Of a DNA stretch of 64,000 nucleotides, positions 18,232-27,475 are shown piece after piece. Within the stretch, counting starts at the first letter, position 1; every line of letters begins with the position of its first letter. The DNA lies in contig NZ_LZRU01000009.1 in assembly GCF_002159085.1 (NCBI RefSeq), forward strand, positions 434,001 through 498,000, in the 5' to 3' direction. The stretch is from Thermobacillus sp. ZCTH02-B1. Lineage in GTDB: Bacteria > Bacillota > Bacilli > Paenibacillales > Paenibacillaceae. A program made the position numbers and the translations under genes. A model generated the notes under the pieces. That model saw nothing but the letters and a program-made list of their open reading frames with translations, was not told the origin of the DNA and did no database searches.

Positions 18232-19332
18232 TCATCCGTCAACGGAGGCGGAATCCTCTTGCAACGCCTCGCCCTGCGGTTTCGGGCGGTCGGGTTCCGC
18301 CTCGGCCTGCGACTCGCTCTTGATGTCGATTTTCCAGCCGGTCAGCTTTGCGGCCAGCCGCGCGTTCTGTCCCTTGATGCCGATCGCGAGCGAGAGCTGG
18401 TGGTCCGGCACGATGACCCGGGCCACCCGTTCCTGCTCATGGATGATCACGTCGAGCACCTTGGACGGGCTGAGCGCGTTGGCGACGAATTCCTCCACAT
18501 TCTCCGACCAGCGGACGATGTCGATCTTCTCGCCCCTCAGCTCGTTGACGATCGTCTGGACGCGCATGCCCTTCGGCCCGACGCAGGCGCCGACCGGATC
18601 GACCTCCGGATTGCGCGAATGGACCGCGATCTTCGAACGGAAGCCCGCTTCCCGCGCGACGGAGCGGATCTCGACGATGCCGTCATAGATTTCCGGCACC
18701 TCGAGCTCGAACAGCCGCTTGAGCAGACCGGGATGCGTGCGCGACAGGATGATCTGCGGGCCCTTCGTCGTGTTCTCCACCTTCACGATGTACGATTTGA
18801 CCCGGTCGCCCTGCTTGAACTTGTCGTTCGGCATCAGCTCGGAAAGCGGCAGCACCGCCTCCGCCTTGCCGAGGTCGACGTACAGATTGCGCGCGTCCAT
18901 GCGCTGCACGATGCCGTTGACGATGTCCTCTTCCTTGTCGATGAAAGCATCATAGATGAGGCCCCGCTCGGCTTCGCGGATGCGCTGGGTCACGACCTGC
19001 TTTGCCGTCTGGGCCGCGATGCGGCCGAAATCCCGCGGCGTCACCTCGATCTCCGCGATGTCGTCGAGCTGGTAGTGCGGGTTGATCTCCCGCGCAGCCT
19101 CCAGCGAGATCTCGAGCCGCGGATCCATCACTTCCTCCACGACGGTCTTGCGCGCGTACACCTTGATGACGCCGGTGTCCCGGTTGATGTCGACGCGCAC
19201 GTTCTGCGCCGTGTTGAAGTTGCGCTTGTAGCTCGAGATGAGCGCCGCTTCGATCGCCTCGAGCAGCACATCCTTCGAGATGCCCTTCTCCCGCTCGATC
19301 TCGGCGAGCGCCTCGATGAACTCGGTATTCAT
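18232..19332 (-). CDS. nusA: Transcription termination/antitermination protein NusA
   Basis: Binds RNA polymerase and nascent RNA and promotes pausing and intrinsic termination. 366 residues in the short Firmicute form without C-terminal acidic repeats: N-terminal domain (1-125), S1 (about 135-200, GIVQRMDARNLYVDLG), and KH1-KH2 (about 230-345, with GACVGPKGMRVQ and IGIKGQNARLAAKLTG). Start ATG 19332 follows AGGAGG at 11 bases. It may control its own operon through the terminator in the rimP leader. Confidence 0.97.
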   Translation of the reverse strand: MNTEFIEALAEIEREKGISKDVLLEAIEAALISSYKRNFNTAQNVRVDINRDTGVIKVYARKTVVEEVMDPRLEISLEAAREINPHYQLDDIAEIEVTPRDFGRIAAQTAKQVVTQRIREAERGLIYDAFIDKEEDIVNGIVQRMDARNLYVDLGKAEAVLPLSELMPNDKFKQGDRVKSYIVKVENTTKGPQIILSRTHPGLLKRLFELEVPEIYDGIVEIRSVAREAGFRSKIAVHSRNPEVDPVGACVGPKGMRVQTIVNELRGEKIDIVRWSENVEEFVANALSPSKVLDVIIHEQERVARVIVPDHQLSLAIGIKGQNARLAAKLTGWKIDIKSESQAEAEPDRPKPQGEALQEDSASVDG

Positions 19333-19372
19333 GGAAACGGGATGCCTCCTCTCCGGTTGAATGCGCGATGCG

Positions 19373-19846
19373 TCACTCGAACACGATGGCCAGCCGCGCG
19401 CTGGCGATCTTCGCCCAAGGGAGCGCGTGGCGCTTCTTGCCGACCTCGACGACGGCCGTTCCGTCCTCGAACGAGACGAGCCGGCCTTCGAACTCCTTGA
19501 GGCCGTCGATCGGCTCATACGTCTTCACGAACACGTGACGGCCCACCGCCTTCGCCATGTCCTCCGGTTTTTTGAGCGGCCGCTCGGCTCCGGGCGACGA
19601 CACCTCGAGAAAATAGGCCTCGGGAATCGGATCGACCTCGTCGAGCCGGGCGCTGAGCCATTCGCTGATCCGGCCGCAGTCCTCGATATCGATGCCGCCG
19701 CCTTCCCGGTCCGCATACACGCGCAGGAACCGGCTTCCGCCTTCCTTCACATACTCGACGCCGTAGAGCTCGAAGCCGTTCTCCTCCAGGTACGGCTTCA
19801 CCAGCTCTTCGACGATGGATTCGATCTGGGCACGATTTGCCGCCAC
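19373..19846 (-). CDS. rimP: Ribosome maturation factor RimP
   Basis: 30S assembly factor and the first gene of the nusA-infB operon (ylxS in Bacillus). 157 residues: N-terminal alpha/beta domain with YGVEYVKEGGSRFLRVY and SSPGAERPLKK, and a C-terminal Sm-like barrel (GRLVSFEDGTAVVEV). Start GTG 19846 has GGGAGG 9 bases upstream. Its leader carries a promoter and a terminator. Confidence 0.96.
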   Translation of the reverse strand: MAANRAQIESIVEELVKPYLEENGFELYGVEYVKEGGSRFLRVYADREGGGIDIEDCGRISEWLSARLDEVDPIPEAYFLEVSSPGAERPLKKPEDMAKAVGRHVFVKTYEPIDGLKEFEGRLVSFEDGTAVVEVGKKRHALPWAKIASARLAIVFE

Positions 19847-19880
19847 CTCTCGATTCCTCCCGATATGCTTCGATAGCCGC

Positions 19881-19914
19881 AGACAAAACGCAAAGAGTGG
19901 GTTTCCCCACTCTT
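19881..19914 (-). terminator. Leader terminator upstream of rimP-nusA (attenuator candidate)
   Basis: A perfect 9-bp stem (19893-19901 with 19906-19914, loop GAAA on the minus strand) is followed by the interrupted T-tract TGCGTTTTGTCT. It lies between the operon's promoter and the rimP start, so it acts within the operon's own leader. A short stem with a broken T-tract is typical of terminators that depend on NusA. Confidence 0.75.
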
Positions 19915-19953
19915 CGTCGTCGGCGAACCTTCAGTTGCAACATTACCGGAAAA

Positions 19954-19983
19954 ATTATAGCACAGTCGACTGAGGCCTGGCAA
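19954..19983 (-). promoter_or_regulatory. Sigma-A promoter of the rimP-nusA-infB operon
   Basis: Minus strand TTGCCA (19978-19983), 18-base spacer, perfect TATAAT (19954-19959) with extended TGC. It lies just after the polC stop and predicts a leader of roughly 100 bases. Confidence 0.8.
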
Positions 19984-20003
19984 CTGTCCGCCCAAGATTC
20001 GCC

Positions 20004-23000
20004 TCAGAACAGCGACAGCTGGTTCGTCTCCGGCAGACCGCGGAAGCAGCCCATCGCGGCGAGCTGTTCGACGACCGTCTTCGATACGCGCGTGCGGGTC
20101 TGGAAATCCTCGATCGACAGGAACGGACCCTCGTCGCGCGCGGCGGCGATGCTGCGGGCCGCGCTCTCGCCGATGCCGCTGATCGCCGCGAACGGCGGGA
20201 TGAGCGCATTGCCGTCGATTTTGAACTTGACCGCGTCCGAGCGGTACAGGTCGATCGGCTTGAACACGAACCCGCGGGCCGTCATCTCGAGCGCCATTTC
20301 GAGCATCGTGACGCTGTTCTTCTCCTTCGTCGTCGCGTTCACGCCCTTCTCCTCGATCTCGATCAGCCGGCGCAGGATCGCGTCGTAGCCCTGGCACAGG
20401 AGCTCGAGGTCGAAGTCCTCGGCCCGGACCGTGAAATAAGCGGCATAGAATTCGATCGGATAATACAGCTTGAAGTAGGCGGTCCGGACCGCCGAGATGA
20501 CGTAGGCGGCGGCGTGCGCCTTCGGGAACATGTACTCGATCTTGAGACAGGACTCGATGTACCATTCGGGCACGCCGCAGCGGCGCATCTCCTCGATCCA
20601 TTCCGGCGTGAGCCCCTTGCCCTTCCGCACGCTCTCGGTGATCTTGAACGCGAGCCCCGCGTCCATGCCCGCCTTGTAGATCAGGTACAGCATGATGTCG
20701 TCGCGGCAGCCGATGACCGTCTTGATCGTGCACGTGCCGTTTCGGATGAGCTCCTGCGCGTTCCCCAGCCAGACGCCGGTGCCGTGCGACAGGCCGGAGA
20801 TCTGCAGCAGGTCGGCGAACGTCTGCGGCTTCGCCTCCTCCAGCATCTGCCGGACGAACTTCGTGCCCATCTCGGGCACGCCGTAGGTGGCGACCGGCGT
20901 CCGGATCTGCTCCGGCGTGACGCCCAGCGCCTCCGTCGAGCTGAACAGGCTCATCACCTTCGGGTCGTTCATCGGGATCGTCGTCGGATCAACACCGGTG
21001 AGATCCTGCAGCGTCCGCATCATCGTCGGATCGTCGTGGCCGAGGATGTCGAGCTTGAGCAGATTCGCCTCGAAGGCGTGGTAGTCGAAATGGGTCGTCA
21101 TCCATTCCGAGGTCGTGTCATCCGCCGGATACTGCACCGGCGTCACGTCCTCCACCTCGATGTAGTCCGGCACGACGATGATGCCGCCGGGATGCTGGCC
21201 GGTCGAGCGCTTGACGCCGGTGCAGCCCGCCGCCAGCCGGTTCATCTCGGCGCTGCGCCATTTCTTCCCGTGGTCTTCCGCGTATTTCTTGACGAAACCG
21301 TAGGCCGTCTTCTCCGCCACCGTGCTGATCGTGCCGGCGCGGAAGACGTTCTTTTCCCCGAACATGACCTTCGTGAAGTTGTGGGCATGCGGCTGGTATT
21401 CGCCGGAGAAGTTCAGGTCGATGTCCGGCACCTTGTCGCCCTTGAAGCCGAGGAACGTCTCGAACGGAATGTCCTGCCCGTCGCCCTTCATCACATGGCC
21501 GCATTTGGGGCAGGGCTTGTCCGGCAGGTCGAAGCCGCTCGGCACGCTGCCGTCGAGGAACCATTCGCTGTGCCGGCAATCCTTGTTCCGGCACAGATAG
21601 TGCGCCGGCAGCGGGTTGACCTCGGAGATGCCGAGGAACGTCGCGACGACCGACGAGCCGACCGAGCCGCGGGAGCCGACCAGGTATCCGTCCTCGTTCG
21701 ACTTTTTCACGAGGGCGGCCGAGATCAGGTAGTTCGCCGAGAAGCCGTATTTGATGATCGGCGTCAGTTCCTTCTCCAGCCGCTGCTCGACGACCTCGGG
21801 CAGCGGATCGCCGTACATCTCCTTCGCGCGGGCGTAGCACCGCTTCCGGATTTCCTCGTCCGCGCCCTCGATGACCGGCGTGAACAGCTTGTCCGGGAAC
21901 ATCTCGTACGTCTCGAACCGCTCCGCGAGCTCGACCGTGTTCTTCACGACGACCTCGTACGCCTTCTCCTCGCCAAGAAACGCGAATTCCCGGAGCATCT
22001 CGTCCGTCGTGCGGAAATGGGCCTCCGGCTTGCGCTGCTCCTTGAGCGGGCTGTAGCCCGTGATGCCGTGAATCGTGATCTCGCGGAAAATCTTGTCGCG
22101 CGGGTGGAGATAGTGCACGTTGCCCGTCGCGATGACCGGCTTGCCCAGCCGCTCCCCGATCTCGCAGATGCGCCGGATCGCCTGCTCGATCTCGGCGCGG
22201 CTCTGCACGAGCCCCTTGTCCACGAGATGCATGTAGAATTCGACCGGCTGAATCTCCAGCGCATCGTAAAACTGCGCGACCTGCTCCGCTTCCTCCACCG
22301 TCTTGTTCAGCACCGCCTCGAAAAACTCGCCCTTCTCGCAGCCGGAGAGGATGAGGAGGCCGTCGCGCATCTCGTTCAGCTTCGATTTCGGCATGCAGGC
22401 GACCTTGTTGAAATATTGCGTGTGCGACAGGGAGATCAGCTTGAACAGGTTCTTTTTGCCCTTCGCATTGAGCGCGTAGACGCCGCAATGGAACGGGCGG
22501 GCGTTGGACAGATCCTTCCCGGCGTGCTCGTTCAGCTGATGAAGCCCGGTGATGCCCCGCTGCTTCGCGTCGGCGATCAGGCCGTACAGGATGCCGCCGA
22601 GCGCCGCCGCGTCGTCCACCGCGCGGTGGTGGTTCTCGAGGCTGACGCGGTATTTCTCGGCCAGCGTGTTCAGCCGGTGGTTCTTAAGCCCCGGATGGAG
22701 GAGCCGCGCCATCTCGAGCGTGTCGAGCACCGGGTTGCCGAGCTCCGGCATGCCGAGCTTCTTCAGGTTCGCCTGGATGAACCCGATGTCGAAGCGCGCG
22801 TTGTGGGCCACGAGCACCGCGTCGCCGACGAACGCGACGAATTGCCGGAGGACGGGCTCGAGATCGGGCGCGTCCTTCACCATGTCGTCCGTGATGTTCG
22901 TAAGCTGCTGGATGTTGAACGGAATCGGCTCGTGCGGGTTGACGAACGTCTCGAATTTGTCGACGACTTTTCCATCCCGCATCTTGACGCCGGCAAGCTC

Positions 23001-24311
23001 GATGATCTTGCTGTTCAGGATCGAAAGACCGGTCGTCTCGATGTCGAACACGACGTATTCCGCCGACGCCAGGGGCTCTTCCCGCGGGTTCAGGACGATT
23101 TGCACCGTGTCGTCCACGACGTTCGCCTCGACGCCGTAGATCACCTTCATGTTGTATTTCTTCGCCGCCTTGGCCGCCTCCGGGAAGCAGTGCACGTTCG
23201 CGTGGTCCGAAATCGCGATGGCCGGATGGCCCCATTGCGCGGCCGTCTTGATGTACGCCTCGACCGGCGTGACGGCGTCCATCGTGCTCATCGTCGTGTG
23301 CAGGTGGAACTCGACCCGCTTCTGTTCCGCCGTGTCCGTCCGCTCGGGCGGCGGCGGCACTTCGTTGAGGTCGTTCGGAATCATGACGAGCTCCGGTTCG
23401 GCCATGAACCGGTCGTATTCGACGCGGCCGCGGGCGCGGACCCACATGCCGTCCTTCAGGAGCTTGAGCACGGCCAGATCGTCCTTCGTCTTCGCGAACA
23501 CCTTCAGCGTGATCGAGTCGGTGTAATCCGTCAGGTTGAACGTGAACAGCGTGCTGCCGTTGCGCAGCTCCTTCGACTCGAGGCCGAAGACGGTGCCCTG
23601 GATCGTGATCCGCTTCTCTTCCTCCGTGATGTTCGAGATCGGAACCGGTTCGTCGCGGATTTCATAGCCGAACACGAGCTTCTCCGCCACCGGCTGCTCC
23701 GGCGGCGCGGCCGTCACGGCGCTTTCCATGATCGCCTGCGCGATCTCGCGGTCGGCCTGCTCGCGCTCCTGCAGAAAGCGCTCGTACTCCTCCCGCCCCG
23801 CGTCGCCGGCCATGAGCTTTACGCGGCACGGGCGGCCGAAACGGCGCTCGAAGAATCTCGCGGCCGCCTCGTCGATCCGCTTCTTCCGCGCGAGCGTAAG
23901 CCCCATCCCGTCGAGCAGGATGACCGTCAGCTTCCCGTCCTCGACTTCGATGCCCGCCTTGCCGAGCCAGCCGTTGACGGACACCATCTCGCTCGCCGCC
24001 CATTCGACGAAATTGTCCCAATGCGCGCGGATCACTTCGTCCGTATCCGTCTCCGGCCCGTATTCGATCACGAACTCGACATCGGCGATCGGGGCGAACG
24101 TCTCGCGGGCGCGGGCGACCAGTCGGCTGTACGCCCTGGCCGGCAGCACGGACGTTCTCCGAATGAAGAAGGTCCACCGTCTGTTCGCGGCGGACACTTC
24201 CACACGGTCAAGCAGGCCGTCGGCGAAATCCGCCGCGGCTTCCCCGCTTGCCAGGCCGATTTTCTCGATTAGCAGCTCGTAACGTTCGCGCTTGACATCG
24301 GCACGGTTCAT
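20004..24311 (-). CDS. polC: DNA polymerase III PolC-type alpha subunit
   Basis: Gram-positive replicative polymerase with built-in proofreading. 1435 residues, matching Bacillus PolC. Order: N-terminal domain, OB fold (about 235-310), PHP part with HLHTTMS (336-342), an inserted DnaQ-type exonuclease with FDIETTG (422-428), second PHP part, a Cys4-type zinc region (CRNKDCRH ... CPKCG), and the catalytic PDIDLNFSGEYQ. The C-terminus ends QLSLF, a clamp-binding motif. Start ATG 24311; the frame upstream is a non-homologous extension. Confidence 0.98.
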   Translation of the reverse strand: MNRADVKRERYELLIEKIGLASGEAAADFADGLLDRVEVSAANRRWTFFIRRTSVLPARAYSRLVARARETFAPIADVEFVIEYGPETDTDEVIRAHWDNFVEWAASEMVSVNGWLGKAGIEVEDGKLTVILLDGMGLTLARKKRIDEAAARFFERRFGRPCRVKLMAGDAGREEYERFLQEREQADREIAQAIMESAVTAAPPEQPVAEKLVFGYEIRDEPVPISNITEEEKRITIQGTVFGLESKELRNGSTLFTFNLTDYTDSITLKVFAKTKDDLAVLKLLKDGMWVRARGRVEYDRFMAEPELVMIPNDLNEVPPPPERTDTAEQKRVEFHLHTTMSTMDAVTPVEAYIKTAAQWGHPAIAISDHANVHCFPEAAKAAKKYNMKVIYGVEANVVDDTVQIVLNPREEPLASAEYVVFDIETTGLSILNSKIIELAGVKMRDGKVVDKFETFVNPHEPIPFNIQQLTNITDDMVKDAPDLEPVLRQFVAFVGDAVLVAHNARFDIGFIQANLKKLGMPELGNPVLDTLEMARLLHPGLKNHRLNTLAEKYRVSLENHHRAVDDAAALGGILYGLIADAKQRGITGLHQLNEHAGKDLSNARPFHCGVYALNAKGKKNLFKLISLSHTQYFNKVACMPKSKLNEMRDGLLILSGCEKGEFFEAVLNKTVEEAEQVAQFYDALEIQPVEFYMHLVDKGLVQSRAEIEQAIRRICEIGERLGKPVIATGNVHYLHPRDKIFREITIHGITGYSPLKEQRKPEAHFRTTDEMLREFAFLGEEKAYEVVVKNTVELAERFETYEMFPDKLFTPVIEGADEEIRKRCYARAKEMYGDPLPEVVEQRLEKELTPIIKYGFSANYLISAALVKKSNEDGYLVGSRGSVGSSVVATFLGISEVNPLPAHYLCRNKDCRHSEWFLDGSVPSGFDLPDKPCPKCGHVMKGDGQDIPFETFLGFKGDKVPDIDLNFSGEYQPHAHNFTKVMFGEKNVFRAGTISTVAEKTAYGFVKKYAEDHGKKWRSAEMNRLAAGCTGVKRSTGQHPGGIIVVPDYIEVEDVTPVQYPADDTTSEWMTTHFDYHAFEANLLKLDILGHDDPTMMRTLQDLTGVDPTTIPMNDPKVMSLFSSTEALGVTPEQIRTPVATYGVPEMGTKFVRQMLEEAKPQTFADLLQISGLSHGTGVWLGNAQELIRNGTCTIKTVIGCRDDIMLYLIYKAGMDAGLAFKITESVRKGKGLTPEWIEEMRRCGVPEWYIESCLKIEYMFPKAHAAAYVISAVRTAYFKLYYPIEFYAAYFTVRAEDFDLELLCQGYDAILRRLIEIEEKGVNATTKEKNSVTMLEMALEMTARGFVFKPIDLYRSDAVKFKIDGNALIPPFAAISGIGESAARSIAAARDEGPFLSIEDFQTRTRVSKTVVEQLAAMGCFRGLPETNQLSLF

Positions 24312-24456
24312 TCCGTTCGATCCTCTCCCGCCTGCGGGTCCGGCGGCGCTAGGCCGCACCCGCGGGTTGCATCCGTTGCGCCCTTCACCGGCGGCCGAAG
24401 CCCGGGTCGGCTCCGGCGGCCGAATGGCCCGCCGCCCGGTCCGGGCAGCGCGGGCA

Positions 24457-25905
24457 TCAATAGGCGCGGGCAAACACGACCGTATGCGCTGCCGCTTCGC
24501 CGCACACGAGGCATTTCGTCTTGCGCGTCTTCGGTTCGAACGGGATGTTCCGGCTCGTCGCGCCGGTCTCGTCCTTCACCTTCCGTTCGCACTCGCCGGA
24601 ACCGCACCAGCCGGCCTCGACGAATCCGCGCTTCTCTTCCATGAACGCCTTCAGCTCGTCCAGCGTGTCCAGCGAAGCGGAATGTTCTTCGCGGAACTGC
24701 TTCGCGAGCTCGAACATCGCCCGGTGGATTTCCTCCAGCAGGACGGGCACTTCCTCGGCGATCCGGTCCAGCGGCACCTGCCGCTTCTCGCCCCCGACGC
24801 GCGGCGCGAGCACGGCGACGCCGTTCTCGAGATCCCGCGGCCCGAGTTCGATGCGCAGCGGCACGCCGCGCATTTCGTACTCGTTGAACTTCCAGCCCGG
24901 CGTGACGTCGTCGCGGTCGTCAACGCGCACGCGCACGCCCGCATCTTTAAGCCGCGCGTAAATCTCGTGCACCCTCGGGAGCACCTCTCCGCGCGTCTTC
25001 GGCGGACCGACCGGCACGATGATGACCTGGGTCGGCGCGACCTTCGGCGGCAGCACCAGTCCGCGGTCATCCCCGTGCACCATGATGATGCTCCCGATGA
25101 GCCGCGTCGACACGCCCCAGGAGGTCGTGTGGACGTACTGCAGCTTGTTGTTCCGGTCCAGATACTGGATGCCGAACGCCTCCGCGAACTTCGTGCCGAG
25201 ATAGTGGGACGTGCCGGCCTGCACCGCGCGGCCGTCCTTCGTCATCGCCTCGACCGAATAGGTGTCGACGGCGCCGGCGAATTTCTCCGACGGCGTCTTC
25301 TGGCCGGCGATGACCGGAATCGCCAGGTAGTTCTCGATGAAGTCGCGGTATATCTCGAGCATGCGCATCGTCTCGGCGCGCGCGTCCTCTTCGTTCTCGT
25401 GCGCCGTATGCCCTTCCTGCCACAGAAACTCGCTCGTGCGGAGGAAAGGCAGCGTTCTTTTCTCCCACCGGACGACGTTCGCCCACTGGTTGATGAGCAC
25501 CGGCAGGTCGCGGTACGACTTGATCCAGCGCGCGTACATGTACCCGAACATCGTCTCCGACGTCGGCCGGATCGCGAGCCGCTCCTCCAGCTTCTCGCCG
25601 CCCGCCTCCGTCACCCAGGGCAGCTCGGGATTGAAGCCCTCGACGTGCTCCTTCTCCTTGAGGAAGAAGCTTTCCGGGATGAAAACGGGAAAATACGCGT
25701 TCCGGTGGCCGGTCTCCTTGAACCGGCGGTCCAGTTCGCGCTGTATGTTCTCCCACAGCTCGTAGCCGTCCGGCCGGAAGACGATGCAGCCCCTGACCGG
25801 CGCGTAATCCATCAGCTCGGATTTCCGGATCACGTCGATGTACCAGCGCGAGAAATCCTCGCTCTGCGGAGTGATTTCGGTTACGAATCCTTTTTCCTTC
25901 GACAT
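24457..25905 (-). CDS. proS: Prolyl-tRNA synthetase, archaeal/eukaryal-like short type
   Basis: Charges tRNA-Pro with proline. At 482 residues it lacks the roughly 180-residue editing insertion of typical bacterial ProRS. It begins with the short-type N-terminus (FSRWYIDVIRKSELMDYAPVRG), has class II motif 2 (RTSEFLWQEGHTAH) and motif 3 region (MVHGDDRGLVLPP), an anticodon domain, and a C-terminal domain with two Cys pairs (CGSGEC and CLVC) ending in Tyr, as in the archaeal type. The ATG at 25905 lies 15 bases after the rseP stop. It sits where Bacillus keeps the long-type proS. Confidence 0.96.
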   Translation of the reverse strand: MSKEKGFVTEITPQSEDFSRWYIDVIRKSELMDYAPVRGCIVFRPDGYELWENIQRELDRRFKETGHRNAYFPVFIPESFFLKEKEHVEGFNPELPWVTEAGGEKLEERLAIRPTSETMFGYMYARWIKSYRDLPVLINQWANVVRWEKRTLPFLRTSEFLWQEGHTAHENEEDARAETMRMLEIYRDFIENYLAIPVIAGQKTPSEKFAGAVDTYSVEAMTKDGRAVQAGTSHYLGTKFAEAFGIQYLDRNNKLQYVHTTSWGVSTRLIGSIIMVHGDDRGLVLPPKVAPTQVIIVPVGPPKTRGEVLPRVHEIYARLKDAGVRVRVDDRDDVTPGWKFNEYEMRGVPLRIELGPRDLENGVAVLAPRVGGEKRQVPLDRIAEEVPVLLEEIHRAMFELAKQFREEHSASLDTLDELKAFMEEKRGFVEAGWCGSGECERKVKDETGATSRNIPFEPKTRKTKCLVCGEAAAHTVVFARAY

Positions 25906-25920
25906 AAGCGCCTCCTGCCA

Positions 25921-27210
25921 TCAGCCTGATCCGTCGCCGTCGCGGATCAGGTACAAAATGTCATTGTAAGTGACAGCCAGCATGATCAGCATGAGCATCG
26001 CAAAGCCGATGAAATGGACCATGCTTTCCCGGTTCGGATCGATCGGACGGCCGCGCAGCGCCTCGAGTCCGAGAAACAGGAGGCGGCTGCCGTCCAGCGC
26101 CGGAATCGGAAGCAGGTTGAAAATGCCGAGGTACAGGCTCAGGATCGCCGTCCAGCTCGTGAGCTGCTCGATGCCCCGCGCCGCGATCTGGCCCGTGACC
26201 TGCGCGGTTCGGAGGATGCCGGCCACGTTGTCCGGTTCGAAATCGGTCACGAGCATCCGGAACCCGGTCAGGATGCTGAGCGTCATGTTCTTCATCGCGT
26301 TCAGCCCGAACTCCACCGTCTCGAGCGCCGTCGCCCGCCGTGACGGGTAAGCGGGCATGATGCCGACCTTGCCGGTCTTGCTCTCCTCGTCGTATTCGGG
26401 CGTGACCTCGATCGTCATCAACCGGCCGTCGCGCTCGATCTCCCAGGTCATCGGCTTGCCGACGGATTCGCCGATCATCCTGAGCATCTTGTCGGAGTCG
26501 GTGCCGATCGTCTCGCCGTTGATCCGGATGATCGCGTCGCCGGGCTTGAGGCCCGCCTTCGCCGCGGGAACGTCGTCGCCGATCACGCGGCTTACAATGA
26601 GCCGGTCCGCGTTCGTATCGGGCAGACCGACCATCTGCACGTACGCCATGAACAGCACGAACGCGAGCAGGATGTTCATCAGCGGTCCCGCGAAGATCGC
26701 CATCGCCCGCTGGCCGACCGTCTTGCCGCCGAACTGCCGGTCGATCGGCGCGATCTGCGTCTCCTGACCCCGCGCGATGATGTGCGCCTTCGGATGAACC
26801 TTGAAGGTCTCCCGCGCGCCGTCCACCTCCAGGACGATCTCCAGCGCGCGCTCGAGGTCGATCGTCACGACTTCGCCGCGCACGACGTTCGTCCGCTCGC
26901 CGAGCCGGTCGAGGTAGATGCGATCGACGACGCCGTCCTTCAGCCCCACCGCGATCGTCTGGCCGGGCTTGGCCTCGATGACCTCCGGATCTTCGCCCGC
27001 CATCCGGACGAAGCCGCCCACCGGAATCAGGCGCAGCGTGTAGCGGGTTTCACCCCGCTTGTATGACAAAAGCTTCGGTCCGAAGCCGATCGCGAACTCC
27101 CTCACGAGTATGCCCGCCCGTTTGGCGAAAAAAAAGTGTCCCCATTCGTGGATCGTGATGATCACGAAGAAGACGAGGGCGCTCATGAACACGATCTGAA
27201 TCATCTGCAT
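25921..27210 (-). CDS. rseP: RseP/RasP site-2 intramembrane zinc protease
   Basis: Cleaves transmembrane substrates such as anti-sigma factors and signal peptides. 429 residues: the zinc motif HEWGH is at 21-25 in the first membrane helix, a PDZ domain lies around 195-275 (AAKAGLKPGDAIIRING), and the second active-site motif LLPIPALDG is near the C-terminus, followed by two further membrane helices. ATG 27210 has GGAGG 8 bases upstream. The 265-base gap up to dxr contains no gene and no clear terminator or promoter that I can see. Confidence 0.96.
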   Translation of the reverse strand: MQMIQIVFMSALVFFVIITIHEWGHFFFAKRAGILVREFAIGFGPKLLSYKRGETRYTLRLIPVGGFVRMAGEDPEVIEAKPGQTIAVGLKDGVVDRIYLDRLGERTNVVRGEVVTIDLERALEIVLEVDGARETFKVHPKAHIIARGQETQIAPIDRQFGGKTVGQRAMAIFAGPLMNILLAFVLFMAYVQMVGLPDTNADRLIVSRVIGDDVPAAKAGLKPGDAIIRINGETIGTDSDKMLRMIGESVGKPMTWEIERDGRLMTIEVTPEYDEESKTGKVGIMPAYPSRRATALETVEFGLNAMKNMTLSILTGFRMLVTDFEPDNVAGILRTAQVTGQIAARGIEQLTSWTAILSLYLGIFNLLPIPALDGSRLLFLGLEALRGRPIDPNRESMVHFIGFAMLMLIMLAVTYNDILYLIRDGDGSG

Positions 27211-27475
27211 GCGGAGAGCCTCCGTTCGTAACGGCCTGTACATAGATTAACATTATTCCGCCGTACGAAACAAGAGAACCTGACGGTCGGACCGCGGCCC
27301 TTGCGGCGAAGCGGCAACGCCTCCATGGCGACGGTCGCGGCCGGCCGGAACGAATGCGCGTCCGGCTGTCGCCGGGGGTTAAGCGCTCGACGCTCCGCCG
27401 CGATGACGGCCGCGTGCAAAAGCGGCCGGGCGCGCGGCCCGCCGCCCGCAGCGGCTCGGCCGCAACCGATCCGGA

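Noticed and set aside
20514..24272. Plus-strand open frame of 1252 codons opposite polC
   Set aside because: It lies wholly within polC, and its composition (Arg, His, Val, Asp) is what the complementary strand of PolC codons yields.
24312..24456. G+C-rich inverted repeats between proS and polC as a terminator
   Set aside because: Short imperfect pairings are expected at this base composition, and no T-run follows on the minus strand.
27211..27475. TTGTTT/TAATCT as a promoter for rseP, and a small gene in this gap
   Set aside because: The -10 matches only half of the consensus, and no frame in the gap has a ribosome site with a coherent protein.
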